Assembly: GCA_001801865.1 (NCBI GenBank)
Contig: MGYT01000005.1
Span: forward strand, 1-33,550
DNA from: Gammaproteobacteria bacterium RIFCSPLOWO2_02_FULL_61_13
Lineage (GTDB): Bacteria; Pseudomonadota; Gammaproteobacteria; Eutrophobiales; Eutrophobiaceae
Length of the DNA stretch: 33,550 nt
Direction of reading: 5' to 3'
Below are positions 10,393-19,987 of this stretch, piece after piece. Made by a program: the position numbers and the translations under genes. Under the pieces are notes generated by a model, which did no database searches, had not been told where the DNA came from, and saw nothing but the letters and a program-made list of their open reading frames with translations. The stretch's first letter is position 1; every line of letters starts with the position of its first letter.

Positions 10393-10554
10393 TGTCGGTT
10401 CTCCTTATTTATATCTTTTTTAATAGTTATTGCGCGGGCATTCCCACCCGGGCAGCGTCCGTGACTTGTCGGAGTATATAAGGAACACCCGCACAATTTC
10501 ACAGGGGTACCGCCTGCGGTGCCCTGTGCGGGCGCCGGTTTCCATTCTGACTGC

Positions 10555-11487
10555 TTATATGGGTGTTAGTTGCAGACTTTTCAATACCTTATCCAGGTTG
10601 CCGGCCTCCCCGGCCTCCAGCCACCGGGCCCCGGGTTCCTGCCGCAGCCAGGTCAACTGCCGCCGGGCCAGTTGCCGGGTCGCGGCGATACCCTTGTCCG
10701 GCAATTGTTTCAGCCGCATCTCCCCGGACAAATATTGCCAGCACTGACGATACCCGACCAGGCGCATGGAAGGGTGCGTGGATTGCAGATCGCCGCGCTG
10801 GTACAACGCCCGAGCCTCCTCCAGCAGGCCCTGATCCAGCATGGCCTGGAACCGCACGGCGATCCGATCATGCAAACGGTTACGGTCGGAGAAATTCAGC
10901 ACGAACTTGTGAATGCGGCCGGCCAGCGGCGCGGCGCCCTGCTCGGCCAGGTGGGAGGACAGGCTGCGTCCGGTGAGCCGGTACACCTCCAGCGCGCGTT
11001 GAATGCGTTGCGGGTCGGTGGCATGAATGCGCGCCGCCGCCTCCGGGTCAACCTCCCGCAACTGGTCATGCAGCGCAGCCCATCCCGCGGCCATTGCTTC
11101 CTCCTCGATCCGGGCGCGCACCGCGGGGTCGGCCGCGGGCAACCGGGCAATGCCCTGTTGCAGGCTGCGGAAGTAGAGGCCGGTGCCCCCCACCAGCAGG
11201 GGCACTCTGCCACGCGCCACGATCTCGTTGATTAGCGCCAGCGCATCGTTGCGAAACCGGCCGGCCGAATAGACCTCCGCGGCATCGCATATATCAATGA
11301 GATGATGCGGGACCCCGGCGCGCAACGCGGGCGCGGGCTTTGCGGTGCCGATGTCCAGGCCGCGGTAAACCATGGCCGAGTCCACGCTGATGATTTCCAC
11401 CGGCAGAGGCTGTGCCAATGCCAGCGCGAGGTCCGACTTGCCGCTGGCAGTGGGGCCCATCAGAAAAATGATCTCCGGCTCAGCCAC
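10555..11487 (-). CDS. miaA: tRNA dimethylallyltransferase
   Basis: IIFLMGPTASGKSDLALALAQ...IISVDSAMVYRGLDIGTAKP...HHLIDICDAAEVYSAGRFRNDA...VGGTGLYFRSL. Confidence 0.97.
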   Translation of the reverse strand: MAEPEIIFLMGPTASGKSDLALALAQPLPVEIISVDSAMVYRGLDIGTAKPAPALRAGVPHHLIDICDAAEVYSAGRFRNDALALINEIVARGRVPLLVGGTGLYFRSLQQGIARLPAADPAVRARIEEEAMAAGWAALHDQLREVDPEAAARIHATDPQRIQRALEVYRLTGRSLSSHLAEQGAAPLAGRIHKFVLNFSDRNRLHDRIAVRFQAMLDQGLLEEARALYQRGDLQSTHPSMRLVGYRQCWQYLSGEMRLKQLPDKGIAATRQLARRQLTWLRQEPGARWLEAGEAGNLDKVLKSLQLTPI

Positions 11488-13177
11488 CCGGCCTGCCTCC
11501 TTTCAGCAGCGTATCCAGCTCCCGTGGATCCAGTGTTCGCCAGAGACCTGTCGCACCCGGCGACTGGACGGTGAGCGACGCAAGCATGTTCATCAGGGCG
11601 AATGTGCCCATCTCCCGGGGCGTGGATTCCGGCAACGCGGCGACCACGGCGTCCAGCAATGCATCCGGCGTTGCAGGTTGTGCCGTCGCCCACACCGGCA
11701 CGAGTGCACGCACCATCGGTAACAACGGGCAGTCCGCCAGCAGGGCGGGAAACTCGCGCACCATGATTTCCGCGGGACCTGCCCGCTGCAGCAGAAAACC
11801 GCTGCCGGCGATGTGCGCTGATTGGGTTTCGATGCGCCCGGCCTCGCGCTCGGTGACCGGGACCTGGACCGGCACCAGCAGCGGCCGGCGGCGGATTTCA
11901 CCTTTGCCCATCTCTTCCGCCAATTGCCGGCGAAACCAGGCCCGGCATAACAGCAATCCATCCGCCAGCCAGACCCGCCCGTCCCGCTCCGTCATCAGGT
12001 ATCGCCCTGCCGCCAACAGGCACGGCGGCGTCTCCGTTTGCGGCGGCATTGCCGCGCCCGGGGTGAGGCTGCCGGGTCGCCATGCCTGGCTGAGCGGGAC
12101 ACGGGTCTGCGTCGGCGCGGCGCCCGCAATCCAAGCACCGGGCGACTCCGCCACGGCACTGCCGGACATGCCGGTGCCAACCGCATCGCCGAGGCATGAC
12201 TGAATGAAGTCATGCACATCCCGGGCGTGACGGAATCGCACTTCGTGCTTGGTGGGATGCACGTTGACGTCCGCAGCGGCGGGATCCAGTTCCAGATGCA
12301 ACACATAGGCGGGATAGCGGCCCGGGGGAATGCGCTCGGCGTAGGCCGCGCGCACCGCATGACTCAGTTGCCGGTCGCGCACCACGCGTCCGTTCAGAAA
12401 CAGGAACTGGAGATCGGACTGGCTGCGATGAAACTCAGGCGCGCAGAGCCAGCCCGTGAGTCGCATGCCGGATGCGGCGTATTCAATCTCCCGTGCCGCC
12501 GCCTCCAGACTCCGGCCCAGTATCTGCTGCAAGCGCCGGCGCGGATCGCCCCCGGCGGGAGCATTCAGCACGCGGCGTCCATCGTGCGTCAGTCCCAGCG
12601 ACAACCCGGCGCGGCTGAGCGCCAGCCGGCGCGCGATGTCCAGCACGTGCAGGTATTCGGTCTGCTCCGCGCGCAGGAATCTGCGCCGTGCCGGCATCTG
12701 GTGAAACAGCGCACCCACCTCCACCGTGGTGCCGACGGGATGGGCGGCGGGACGGATTTCTGCCAGCGGCGCACCCGGGCTGCTCTCCAACTCCCGGCCC
12801 GCGGACTCCGCGGCAATGCGCGACACCATCCGCACGCGCGCCACGGAGGCAATACTCGGCAGGGCCTCGCCGCGAAACCCCAGGCTGCGGATGGCGGCGA
12901 GGTCTTCGGCATTCCTTATCTTGCTGGTGGCATGGCGATCCAGGGCCAGGCGCAGATCATCGGGATGGATGCCGCAGCCGTCATCGGTGACCCGAATCAG
13001 CTCGAGGCCCCCGCGCCTAATTTCGATGCTGATGCGCGTGGCGCCGGCATCGAGCGCGTTCTCCACCAGTTCCTTGACCACGGATGCCGGGCGTTCGACC
13101 ACCTCGCCGGCCGCGATCTGGTTTGCCAGCAGCGGCGGCAGCCGCCAGATTCGGGGAGGCGAAGAGTCCGATGACAT
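11480..13177 (-). CDS. mutL: DNA mismatch repair protein MutL
   Basis: RIWRLPPLLANQIAAGEVVERPASVVKELVENALDAGATRI...VTDDGCGIHPDDL...ATSKI...LGFRGEALPSIASVARV; start set at MSSDSS (ORF opens at 13207). Confidence 0.96.
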   Translation of the reverse strand: MSSDSSPPRIWRLPPLLANQIAAGEVVERPASVVKELVENALDAGATRISIEIRRGGLELIRVTDDGCGIHPDDLRLALDRHATSKIRNAEDLAAIRSLGFRGEALPSIASVARVRMVSRIAAESAGRELESSPGAPLAEIRPAAHPVGTTVEVGALFHQMPARRRFLRAEQTEYLHVLDIARRLALSRAGLSLGLTHDGRRVLNAPAGGDPRRRLQQILGRSLEAAAREIEYAASGMRLTGWLCAPEFHRSQSDLQFLFLNGRVVRDRQLSHAVRAAYAERIPPGRYPAYVLHLELDPAAADVNVHPTKHEVRFRHARDVHDFIQSCLGDAVGTGMSGSAVAESPGAWIAGAAPTQTRVPLSQAWRPGSLTPGAAMPPQTETPPCLLAAGRYLMTERDGRVWLADGLLLCRAWFRRQLAEEMGKGEIRRRPLLVPVQVPVTEREAGRIETQSAHIAGSGFLLQRAGPAEIMVREFPALLADCPLLPMVRALVPVWATAQPATPDALLDAVVAALPESTPREMGTFALMNMLASLTVQSPGATGLWRTLDPRELDTLLKGGRPGG

Positions 13178-13236
13178 CGGACCATGATAGCGTGCGGAAA
13201 GTACCAAAATCCGCCGTGCGGCGGATTCGGAGCGGG

Positions 13237-14547
13237 TCAGCCGTCGCCGGCGGTGGGGATGGTTAATACCTGGCCAATGCGGATTTGATCGCCGTTGATG
13301 CCGTTCATCTGGCGCAGGGTGTGCAGGCTGACCCGATACTGCTGCGCAATTCCGGACAACGTGTCGCCGCGGCCGATGACATGGCGTCGAATTGCCGCCA
13401 GCGTGGTGCCTTCAGGCGCACGGGCGGTGAAATAGCCGCGCAATCCCGAGAGGATCGCGTCGGCGATTTTCTGCTGGTGCGGCACAGAGCGCAGCTTCAC
13501 CTCCTCGTCCGGATTGGAGATGTAGGCCGCCTCCACCAGGATGGACGGGATATCGGGGGATTTCAGCACCATGAAGCCTGCGGACTCGACCCGATGCTTG
13601 TGCAGCCTGCCAATCTTGCGCAGGCCCTGCAGCACACGCTCGGCCACGTCAATGCTCGCCTCCAGGCTGGCGGTTTGCGAGAGGTCCAGCAACACCGACG
13701 CGAGTACGTCGTCCTTAACATCCAGGCTCACACCGCCAATCAGATCCGAGGCATTTTCCTGTTCCGCCAGCCAACGGGCATGTTCGCTGCTGGCGCCGCG
13801 ATCGGACAGCACATACACGGATGACCCCTGCACGCGGCGGTCCCGGAATGCATCTGCATGGATGGAGACAAACAGGTCCGCCTTGTGCCGCCGCGCCAGG
13901 TCCATGCGTTTGCGAAGCGGCAGGAAATAATCCCCTTCGCGCGTGAGCACGGCCTTCATGCCGGGCTCATTGTTGATCTTGTCCGCCAGTACCCGCGCCA
14001 TCTGCAGCGTAATGTTCTTTTCCCTGGTGCCATTGGGACCGCGCGCGCCCGGATCGTCACCGCCATGACCGGCATCCACGGCAATAATGATGTCGCGCCG
14101 TTCGTCGGCTGATGGCGCGGACGGCGCAACGGCCTCGATCGCCTCCTGCGCGTCCCCGAGATCCAGCACCAACCGATGGCCGTAATGCTGATTCGGTCCG
14201 AGCTGGAAACTCCTGGCGACGGCGGATTTCTTCAGGTCGAGGACAAAACGCGCACCCAGGTCAAACGGCACGGTGTTCACATGACGGAGGAAGCGATCAT
14301 GGCCTTCGGGCTGGCTGGAGGGTGCCGGCGCCAGCGCGCCCTGGATATCCACGACGACGCGGAACGGATCGCTGGCCACGGTCACTTCATGTTGCACGGG
14401 ACCACTGAGATCAAACACGACCCGGGTGCTGTCGGGGGCGGCCCAAATGCGCACGTTTTGCACCTGGACCGGCGCCGCCCAGACCGGGCTGAAGAGGCAG
14501 CCCAGGACCAGACTGTGAAGCATCTTGTGCACGTTTATGCCCGCCAC
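13237..14547 (-). CDS. amiC: N-acetylmuramoyl-L-alanine amidase with AMIN domain and C-terminal LysM (AmiB/AmiC type)
   Basis: AMIN-like N-terminus, IIIAVDAGHGGDDPGARGPNGTREKNITL...LTREGDYFLPLRKRMDLARRHKADLFVSIHAD, LysM HVIGRGDTLSGIAQQYRVSLHTLRQMNGI; start may be the downstream MLHSLVLG. Confidence 0.93.
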   Translation of the reverse strand: MAGINVHKMLHSLVLGCLFSPVWAAPVQVQNVRIWAAPDSTRVVFDLSGPVQHEVTVASDPFRVVVDIQGALAPAPSSQPEGHDRFLRHVNTVPFDLGARFVLDLKKSAVARSFQLGPNQHYGHRLVLDLGDAQEAIEAVAPSAPSADERRDIIIAVDAGHGGDDPGARGPNGTREKNITLQMARVLADKINNEPGMKAVLTREGDYFLPLRKRMDLARRHKADLFVSIHADAFRDRRVQGSSVYVLSDRGASSEHARWLAEQENASDLIGGVSLDVKDDVLASVLLDLSQTASLEASIDVAERVLQGLRKIGRLHKHRVESAGFMVLKSPDIPSILVEAAYISNPDEEVKLRSVPHQQKIADAILSGLRGYFTARAPEGTTLAAIRRHVIGRGDTLSGIAQQYRVSLHTLRQMNGINGDQIRIGQVLTIPTAGDG

Positions 14548-14721
14548 AGATGAACCTGATTAGGTTGTTACTGTGATAATTTCATGTGTATTCGTGAAAA
14601 TCAAGGTATCTCGCTGTTTTGAATAACATAAAGGGGGAGTATATCACCCAATGGTTCGCGAAAAGCGGGCAACCCTTTGATTTAAAATTACCCGCGTGGC
14701 TTGAACTCAAGACTCGGCTGA

Positions 14722-14855
14722 GGGTAGTGCATCAGTTTGTCATCCCGAACGAATGTGAGGGATCCTTGACCATCAAAATTGCCAGATTTCTCAGCCACTT
14801 CGTGGCTTCGAAATGACAGATTCTTCGGTCAGAAATGCAAACTTCGGCACTACCC
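14722..14855. mobile_element. MITE-like element 2 (outer perfect GGGTAGTGC...GCACTACCC)
   Basis: GGGTAGTGC at 14722-14730, GCACTACCC at 14847-14855; inner GTCATCCCGAAC (14739-14750) against CTTCGAAATGAC (ending about 14818). Confidence 0.68.
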
Positions 14856-15302
14856 GGCAGGGGGCAAAGCGGAGCGTCCCTTGGCGGTGTGCGCCACGAA
14901 ATCCAGGTTTCTGCCCGTCCCGTGGGGTTGCAGCGTGACATGCAGATCCGGGGTACCGAGCAAGGACTCGGCCCGTTGTGCCCACTCGACAAGACAGATG
15001 CCGGACCCGTCGAAATAGTCCCGGAAACCCATGGCCTCCAGTTCTTCGGCTGCCTTGAGTCGATACAGATCAAAATGGAACACCGGGCCGCTGCCGGTCT
15101 GATAGGACTCCACCAGCGTATAGGTGGGACTGCGCACTTTTTCCTTGTGACCCAGGGCCTGCAGGAACCCGCGCGCAAAGGTGGTCTTGCCCGCGCCCAA
15201 TTCCCCATCCAGATGAATGCGCGTGCCCGGGACGCAACGTGCCGCCACGTCGGCACCCAGCGCCAGGGTTGCCGCCGCATCCGGCGCAAACAAATGTGTC
15301 AC
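14850..15302 (-). CDS. tsaE: tRNA threonylcarbamoyladenosine biosynthesis ATPase TsaE
   Basis: HLDGELGAGKTTFARGFLQALGHKEKVRSPTYTLVESYQTGSGPVFHFDLYRL; GTG start at 15302 overlapping the nnrD stop (GTGA). Confidence 0.94.
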   Translation of the reverse strand: MTHLFAPDAAATLALGADVAARCVPGTRIHLDGELGAGKTTFARGFLQALGHKEKVRSPTYTLVESYQTGSGPVFHFDLYRLKAAEELEAMGFRDYFDGSGICLVEWAQRAESLLGTPDLHVTLQPHGTGRNLDFVAHTAKGRSALPPAG

Positions 15303-16783
15303 GTTCCCGGATTGACCAGGCGCCGCAACCACGGCATCAAATCCCCCGCCAGCATGCCGCGCTCTCCTTCCAGCACCGCCCGATCCGCGGCGGCGCCATG
15401 GAGACAGGCACCGGTCAATGCGGCGCTTTCCGGTTCCAATCCCTGCGCCATGAGTCCTGCGATGACACCGGTGAGCACATCCCCGGTGCCGCCGCTGGCC
15501 AGGCCGGGATTGCCGTCGGTGCATACGGTCACACCCGACTTCCGGGTGGCGACCAGTGAACCGCATCCCTTGAGAACGATGGCGCCGCCATAGCGTGACT
15601 GCAGTTCACGCACGGCTGTGAATCGATCGCCTTGTATCTCCGCGGTGGAACAATCCAGCAGGCGCGCCGCTTCACCGGGATGCGGCGTCAACACCCAACG
15701 TTCGTTCTGCACCGGATCGCGCGCCAATAACGTCAACGCATCGGCATCCACCACCAGCGGCAAATTCGTTTCCAGGACTCGCGCCAACAGGCCGGCTGCC
15801 CACGGTGACTGGCCCAGTCCCGGGCCAATGGCCACCACGCTGGCCCGATCCAGCAGCGGGTCCAGTTGTGCCGGGCGATCCACTCCCCATGCCATCAGCT
15901 CCGGCCTGGCCGCCACCTGCATACCGGCATGTTGCGGCCGGGTCGCCAGCGTCACGAGGCCGCAACCCACTCGCGCCGCAGCCTCGCCCGCAAGCAACGG
16001 TGCGCCGGCGAATCCCACGTCACCGCCAATGACCAACACATGACCGAAATTCCCTTTATGCGCGTCCCGGGCCCGACGCGGCAGCGGAAACGCGTTCGTG
16101 GCATGGCTGAGGAGTCGCGCCTCCGGCTTCAGGTCTGCGAACAGGACGGGGTCGACTCCCAGATCCGCCAATTCCAGCGCGCCGGCGCATTCCGACCCTG
16201 AACCGCTAACCAAACCCGGTTTCAGCACCATGAAAGTCACCGTCCTGTCAGCGTGTACTGCGTCGCCCATGATCGCGCCGGTGTCCGCGTTGAGACCCGC
16301 GGGCACATCCAGTGCGAGCACCGGGCGGTGCATGGCGTTGATTTGTTGTATTGCCCCGGCATATGCGCCCTCCACTGCCCGCGTGATACCGGTGCCCAGC
16401 AGCGCGTCGATGATCAGTTCCACGTCCTGCGGCAGTGCACCGGCAAACGGCTGAATCACGCCACCTGCGTCGCGGAAACGTTTTGCCGCGGCTGCGGCGG
16501 TGGAGGGAAGCGTGGGGATGTCCGCCAATGCCAAAACCTTCACATCGATATCTTTTTGGCGCGCCAGGCGCGCGACCACATAGCCATCGCCCCCGTTATT
16601 GCCGCCGCCGCAAACCACCAGCAGGCGCCGTTGTTCCGGCCAATATCTTCGCAATGACTGAAACGCTGCCGTCCCCGCGCGTTCCATCAGATCATCCGAA
16701 GTCAGGCCCATGCGGTCCTGCGCGCGGCGTTCCAGCTCCCGCACGGCGTCGGTGCGATAGAGACGATCAGATGAACCGGTCAC
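15299..16783 (-). CDS. nnr: Bifunctional NAD(P)HX epimerase / ADP-dependent NAD(P)HX dehydratase
   Basis: N-terminal YjeF_N (VVCGGGNNGGDGYVVARLA) plus C-terminal carbohydrate-kinase-like domain (LTPHPGEAARLL...LKGCGSLVA...NPGLASGGTGDVLTGVIAGLMAQG). Confidence 0.96.
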   Translation of the reverse strand: MTGSSDRLYRTDAVRELERRAQDRMGLTSDDLMERAGTAAFQSLRRYWPEQRRLLVVCGGGNNGGDGYVVARLARQKDIDVKVLALADIPTLPSTAAAAAKRFRDAGGVIQPFAGALPQDVELIIDALLGTGITRAVEGAYAGAIQQINAMHRPVLALDVPAGLNADTGAIMGDAVHADRTVTFMVLKPGLVSGSGSECAGALELADLGVDPVLFADLKPEARLLSHATNAFPLPRRARDAHKGNFGHVLVIGGDVGFAGAPLLAGEAAARVGCGLVTLATRPQHAGMQVAARPELMAWGVDRPAQLDPLLDRASVVAIGPGLGQSPWAAGLLARVLETNLPLVVDADALTLLARDPVQNERWVLTPHPGEAARLLDCSTAEIQGDRFTAVRELQSRYGGAIVLKGCGSLVATRKSGVTVCTDGNPGLASGGTGDVLTGVIAGLMAQGLEPESAALTGACLHGAAADRAVLEGERGMLAGDLMPWLRRLVNPGT

Positions 16784-16801
16784 AGGCAGGCCCGGCGGGG
16801 A

Positions 16802-17344
16802 TTAAAGCTTTAGGTAATTCTGGCGATAAAAACGCAATTCGCTGATCGAATCACGAATGTCCTCCAGCGCCAGATGCACGGATTCCTTGTTGAATTGCGC
16901 CTGTTGCGGCGCCCAGCGTTGCACCAGAATCTTGAGTGAACTCACATCCAGGTTGCGATAGTGGAAGTGGGCCTCCAGCTCCGGCATCAGGCGGGCCATG
17001 AAGCGCCGATCCTGGCAGATGCTGTTGCCGCACATGGGGGAGACCCGTGCCGGGACATGCTGACGCACAAACTCCAGCGTGCGCAGTTCGCAGTCGCGGG
17101 TGGTCAGATCGCTGCGCCGAACCCGGTCCACCAGGCCGGTACGGGTGTGCTGGCGCGTATTCCACTCATCCATGGATGCCAATGCGGTCTCGGGCACCTT
17201 TACCGCCATCACCGGTCCTTCCGCCAGCGTGTTCAGCTGGGTGTCGGTAATGATGGTGGCAATCTCAATGATATAATCCACGCCGGGGTTCAACCCCGTC
17301 ATTTCGAGATCCACCCAGATCAGATTTTCCGCGAACTGCGTCAT
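16802..17344 (-). CDS. orn: Oligoribonuclease
   Basis: [42 protein letters not shown]...[36 protein letters not shown]. Confidence 0.97.
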   Translation of the reverse strand: MTQFAENLIWVDLEMTGLNPGVDYIIEIATIITDTQLNTLAEGPVMAVKVPETALASMDEWNTRQHTRTGLVDRVRRSDLTTRDCELRTLEFVRQHVPARVSPMCGNSICQDRRFMARLMPELEAHFHYRNLDVSSLKILVQRWAPQQAQFNKESVHLALEDIRDSISELRFYRQNYLKL

Positions 17345-17404
17345 ACCACCTCATTTTAACCACAAAGGCCCGGACCCAACACGATTCACCGCGTGGCACA
17401 TAGC

Positions 17405-18640
17405 ATGAATACCGCTCTCATTATTGCGTTGGCCGTCGGATTCTGCATCCAGTGCGCCCTGGTGCGCCGGCATGTGGCCCATATCGCCGCCCATCGCGAC
17501 ACCGTTCCGCCGGCATTCGCCGGGCATATCCCCCTGGCTGCGCACCAGAAGGCCGCAGACTACACCCGCGCCAAGGTGCGCCTGGGGCTGGTGGACTTTG
17601 CCGTCAGCGCCGGGCTGGTATTGCTTTGGACACTGGGGGGCATGCTCGATGCCCTGGATCGGTTCTGGCGCGGGACCGAAACGTCCGCACTCTGGTCCGG
17701 CGTCGCCGTGGTGATCACGTACATTGTCATCAGCGCGCTGCTGGAATTGCCGCTGTCGTTGTATCGGACCTTTCGCCTGGAGCAGCGCTTCGGCTTCAAT
17801 CGCATGACGCTGCGGCTGTTCATCGTTGACCTGCTGAAGCAGGGCGTGCTGTTGCTCCTGATCGGCGTGCCGCTGGTCACGCTGGTGTTGTGGACCATGA
17901 TCGAAAACCCGGCGCACTGGTGGTTCCTGCTCTGGGTCATCTGGCTGGCGTTCAGCCTGATCATGATGTGGGCCTACCCGGCCTTTATCGCCCCCTGGTT
18001 CAATAAATTCCGGCCCCTGGCGGATGCCGCGCTGCGCGCGCGTATCGAGGCGCTGCTGCAACGCAACGGCTTCGCCAGCCAGGGCATCTTCGTCATGGAC
18101 GGTTCATCCCGCTCCACCCACGGCAACGCCTACTTCACCGGCATGGGCACCAACAAGCGCATCGTGTTTTTCGATACGCTCATCGGCGAGTTGAGCCACG
18201 AGGAGATCGAGGCGGTACTGGCGCACGAACTGGGGCATTTCAAGTGCAATCACATTTCCAGTCGCATCACCATCATGGCCGCGGTCATTTTCGCGGGCTG
18301 CGCCCTGCTGGGCTGGCTTGCCGTTCAGACCTGGTTTTATGCCGACCTGGGCGTCAGCGCGCCGTCCGTTCATATCGCCCTGATCCTGTTCCTGCTGATT
18401 GCCCCGGCGTTCACGTTCTTCCTGCAGCCGGGATTTTCCTGGCTGTCGCGCCGGCACGAGTTCGAGGCGGATGATTTCGCCGCCGGCCAGTCGCAGGCCG
18501 CCCATCTCATTCATGCACTGGTCAAGTTGTACCGGGAAAATGCGAATACCCTGACCCCGGATCCGCTGTATTCGTCGTTCCACGACTCCCACCCCCCGGC
18601 GCCGGTGCGCATCGCACACCTGCAGGGCAGTTCGGCGTGA
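17405..18640 (+). CDS. M48-family (Ste24-like) zinc metallopeptidase
   Basis: Multiple TM segments, HEIEAVLAHELGHFKCNH-type HExxH motif, RRHEFEADDFA. ATG at 17405 (MNTALII) preferred to 17393. Confidence 0.93.
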   Translation: MNTALIIALAVGFCIQCALVRRHVAHIAAHRDTVPPAFAGHIPLAAHQKAADYTRAKVRLGLVDFAVSAGLVLLWTLGGMLDALDRFWRGTETSALWSGVAVVITYIVISALLELPLSLYRTFRLEQRFGFNRMTLRLFIVDLLKQGVLLLLIGVPLVTLVLWTMIENPAHWWFLLWVIWLAFSLIMMWAYPAFIAPWFNKFRPLADAALRARIEALLQRNGFASQGIFVMDGSSRSTHGNAYFTGMGTNKRIVFFDTLIGELSHEEIEAVLAHELGHFKCNHISSRITIMAAVIFAGCALLGWLAVQTWFYADLGVSAPSVHIALILFLLIAPAFTFFLQPGFSWLSRRHEFEADDFAAGQSQAAHLIHALVKLYRENANTLTPDPLYSSFHDSHPPAPVRIAHLQGSSA

Positions 18641-18930
18641 AGCCGGCATGGGCATTCATTTGCGCCGCGGCGTTGCTCCCCGCCGGTGCATGGGCCGGCG
18701 GCCAGGACACTCCCTCCGGCGCGGCCTTGCACGAGGCCCATTGCACGCGTTGCCACGGCGCAGACATTTACACGCGGCCGCAGCGGCTCGTTAACAGTTA
18801 CGCCGAATTGCGCAAGCGCGTGCAGGAATGTGAACTGGGCGCGGAACTGGGGTGGTTTGAGGAAGAGGTAGGGGCGGTGGTGAGTTACTTGAATGACACG
18901 TTTTACAAGTTCCGGAATTCGGGGGAGTAG
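18637..18930 (+). CDS. Small periplasmic c-type cytochrome
   Basis: Signal peptide MKPAWAFICAAALLPAGAWA, heme motif CTRCH; GTGA overlap with the M48 gene. Confidence 0.85.
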   Translation: MKPAWAFICAAALLPAGAWAGGQDTPSGAALHEAHCTRCHGADIYTRPQRLVNSYAELRKRVQECELGAELGWFEEEVGAVVSYLNDTFYKFRNSGE

Positions 18931-19010
18931 AGACAGGAAGGCAGGGGTGGCAAATCCAGGCCCCGATCTGCTTTTCCCTACCTTCTACCTCCTACCTTCT
19001 ACCTTCTTGT

Positions 19011-19604
19011 TCAGATCTCCCTCCGCCCCGCCAGCGCCCGCGCGAGCGTGGTGCTGTCCACATATTCCAGCTCTCCGCCCATTGGCACACCGTGGGCGAT
19101 GCGGGTCACGCGCAATCCGCGCCGGTGCACCATGTCGCTGATGTAATGGGCGGTGGCTTCGCCCTCCACCGTGGGATTGGTGGCCAGGATGATCTCCTGC
19201 CGGCCCGGCTCCGCCAGCAACTCATCAAGTTGATCCAGGCCCAGGTCCTCGGGCCCGATACCGTCGAGGGGCGACAGGTGGCCCATGAGCACAAAATACA
19301 GTCCGCGATACCCGGCCTCCTCGACTGCCTGCACGTCGGCCGGGCTTTCCACGATGCAAAGCAGGGTTTGATCGCGCTTGCCGCTGGTACACAGTGCGCA
19401 GAGTTCGGTTTCGGAAAAAGTACGGCAGCGACGGCAGTGACCGATCCGATCCATGGCGTCCTGCAATACGGCCGACAAGTGGCGGGCGCGATTACGATCA
19501 CGCTGTAAAAGATGGTAGGCAATGCGTTGCGCTGATTTGCGGCCGATGCCCGGCATGCAGCGCAGGGCATCCACCAGCGCGGAAAGGAGGCCGGGCTCCG
19601 CCAT
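19011..19604 (-). CDS. recR: Recombination mediator protein RecR
   Basis: [24 protein letters not shown]...[16 protein letters not shown]...[22 protein letters not shown]...[15 protein letters not shown]. Confidence 0.97.
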   Translation of the reverse strand: MAEPGLLSALVDALRCMPGIGRKSAQRIAYHLLQRDRNRARHLSAVLQDAMDRIGHCRRCRTFSETELCALCTSGKRDQTLLCIVESPADVQAVEEAGYRGLYFVLMGHLSPLDGIGPEDLGLDQLDELLAEPGRQEIILATNPTVEGEATAHYISDMVHRRGLRVTRIAHGVPMGGELEYVDSTTLARALAGRREI

Positions 19605-19663
19605 GTCAGCCGGTTCCCAGTCCTGTCACGAAGGGAAAAGGAAACTCCACCGCATCCATCCAA

Positions 19664-19987
19664 TCACAACGGCAGTTTGAACCCCGGCGGCAGGCCCATG
19701 CCGGTTGCCGCGCGCGCCATGCGCTCCTGGGTCGCGGCTTCCACGCGCCGGTTGGCATCGTTGACTGCCGCGGCAATGAGATCTTCCAGCATCTGCCGGT
19801 CACCGGTCAGCAGTGCGGGTTCTATCTCGACCCGGCGCACATCGTGCCTGCCGGTCATGACCACCTTGACCATGCCGGCACCGGCCTCCCCCTGCACTTC
19901 AATGCGGGCGACTTCTTCCTGGGCGCGTTGCAGTTGTTCCTGGACCTGCTGCGCCTGCTTCAGGATGCCATCGAACTGGGACTTCAT
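19664..19987 (-). CDS. ybaB: YbaB/EbfC family nucleoid-associated protein
   Basis: ILKQAQQVQEQLQRAQEEVARIEVQGEAGAGMVKVVMTGRHDVRRVEIEPALL; between dnaX and recR. Confidence 0.95.
   Translation of the reverse strand: MKSQFDGILKQAQQVQEQLQRAQEEVARIEVQGEAGAGMVKVVMTGRHDVRRVEIEPALLTGDRQMLEDLIAAAVNDANRRVEAATQERMARAATGMGLPPGFKLPL

Noticed and set aside
12212-13174. 320-aa plus-strand ORF antisense to mutL
   Set aside because: Antisense artefact of GC-rich coding sequence.
14850-15566. 238-aa ORF as a long TsaE
   Set aside because: N-terminal third lies in the wrong frame of nnr; the GTG at 15302 overlapping the nnr stop gives a normal-sized TsaE.
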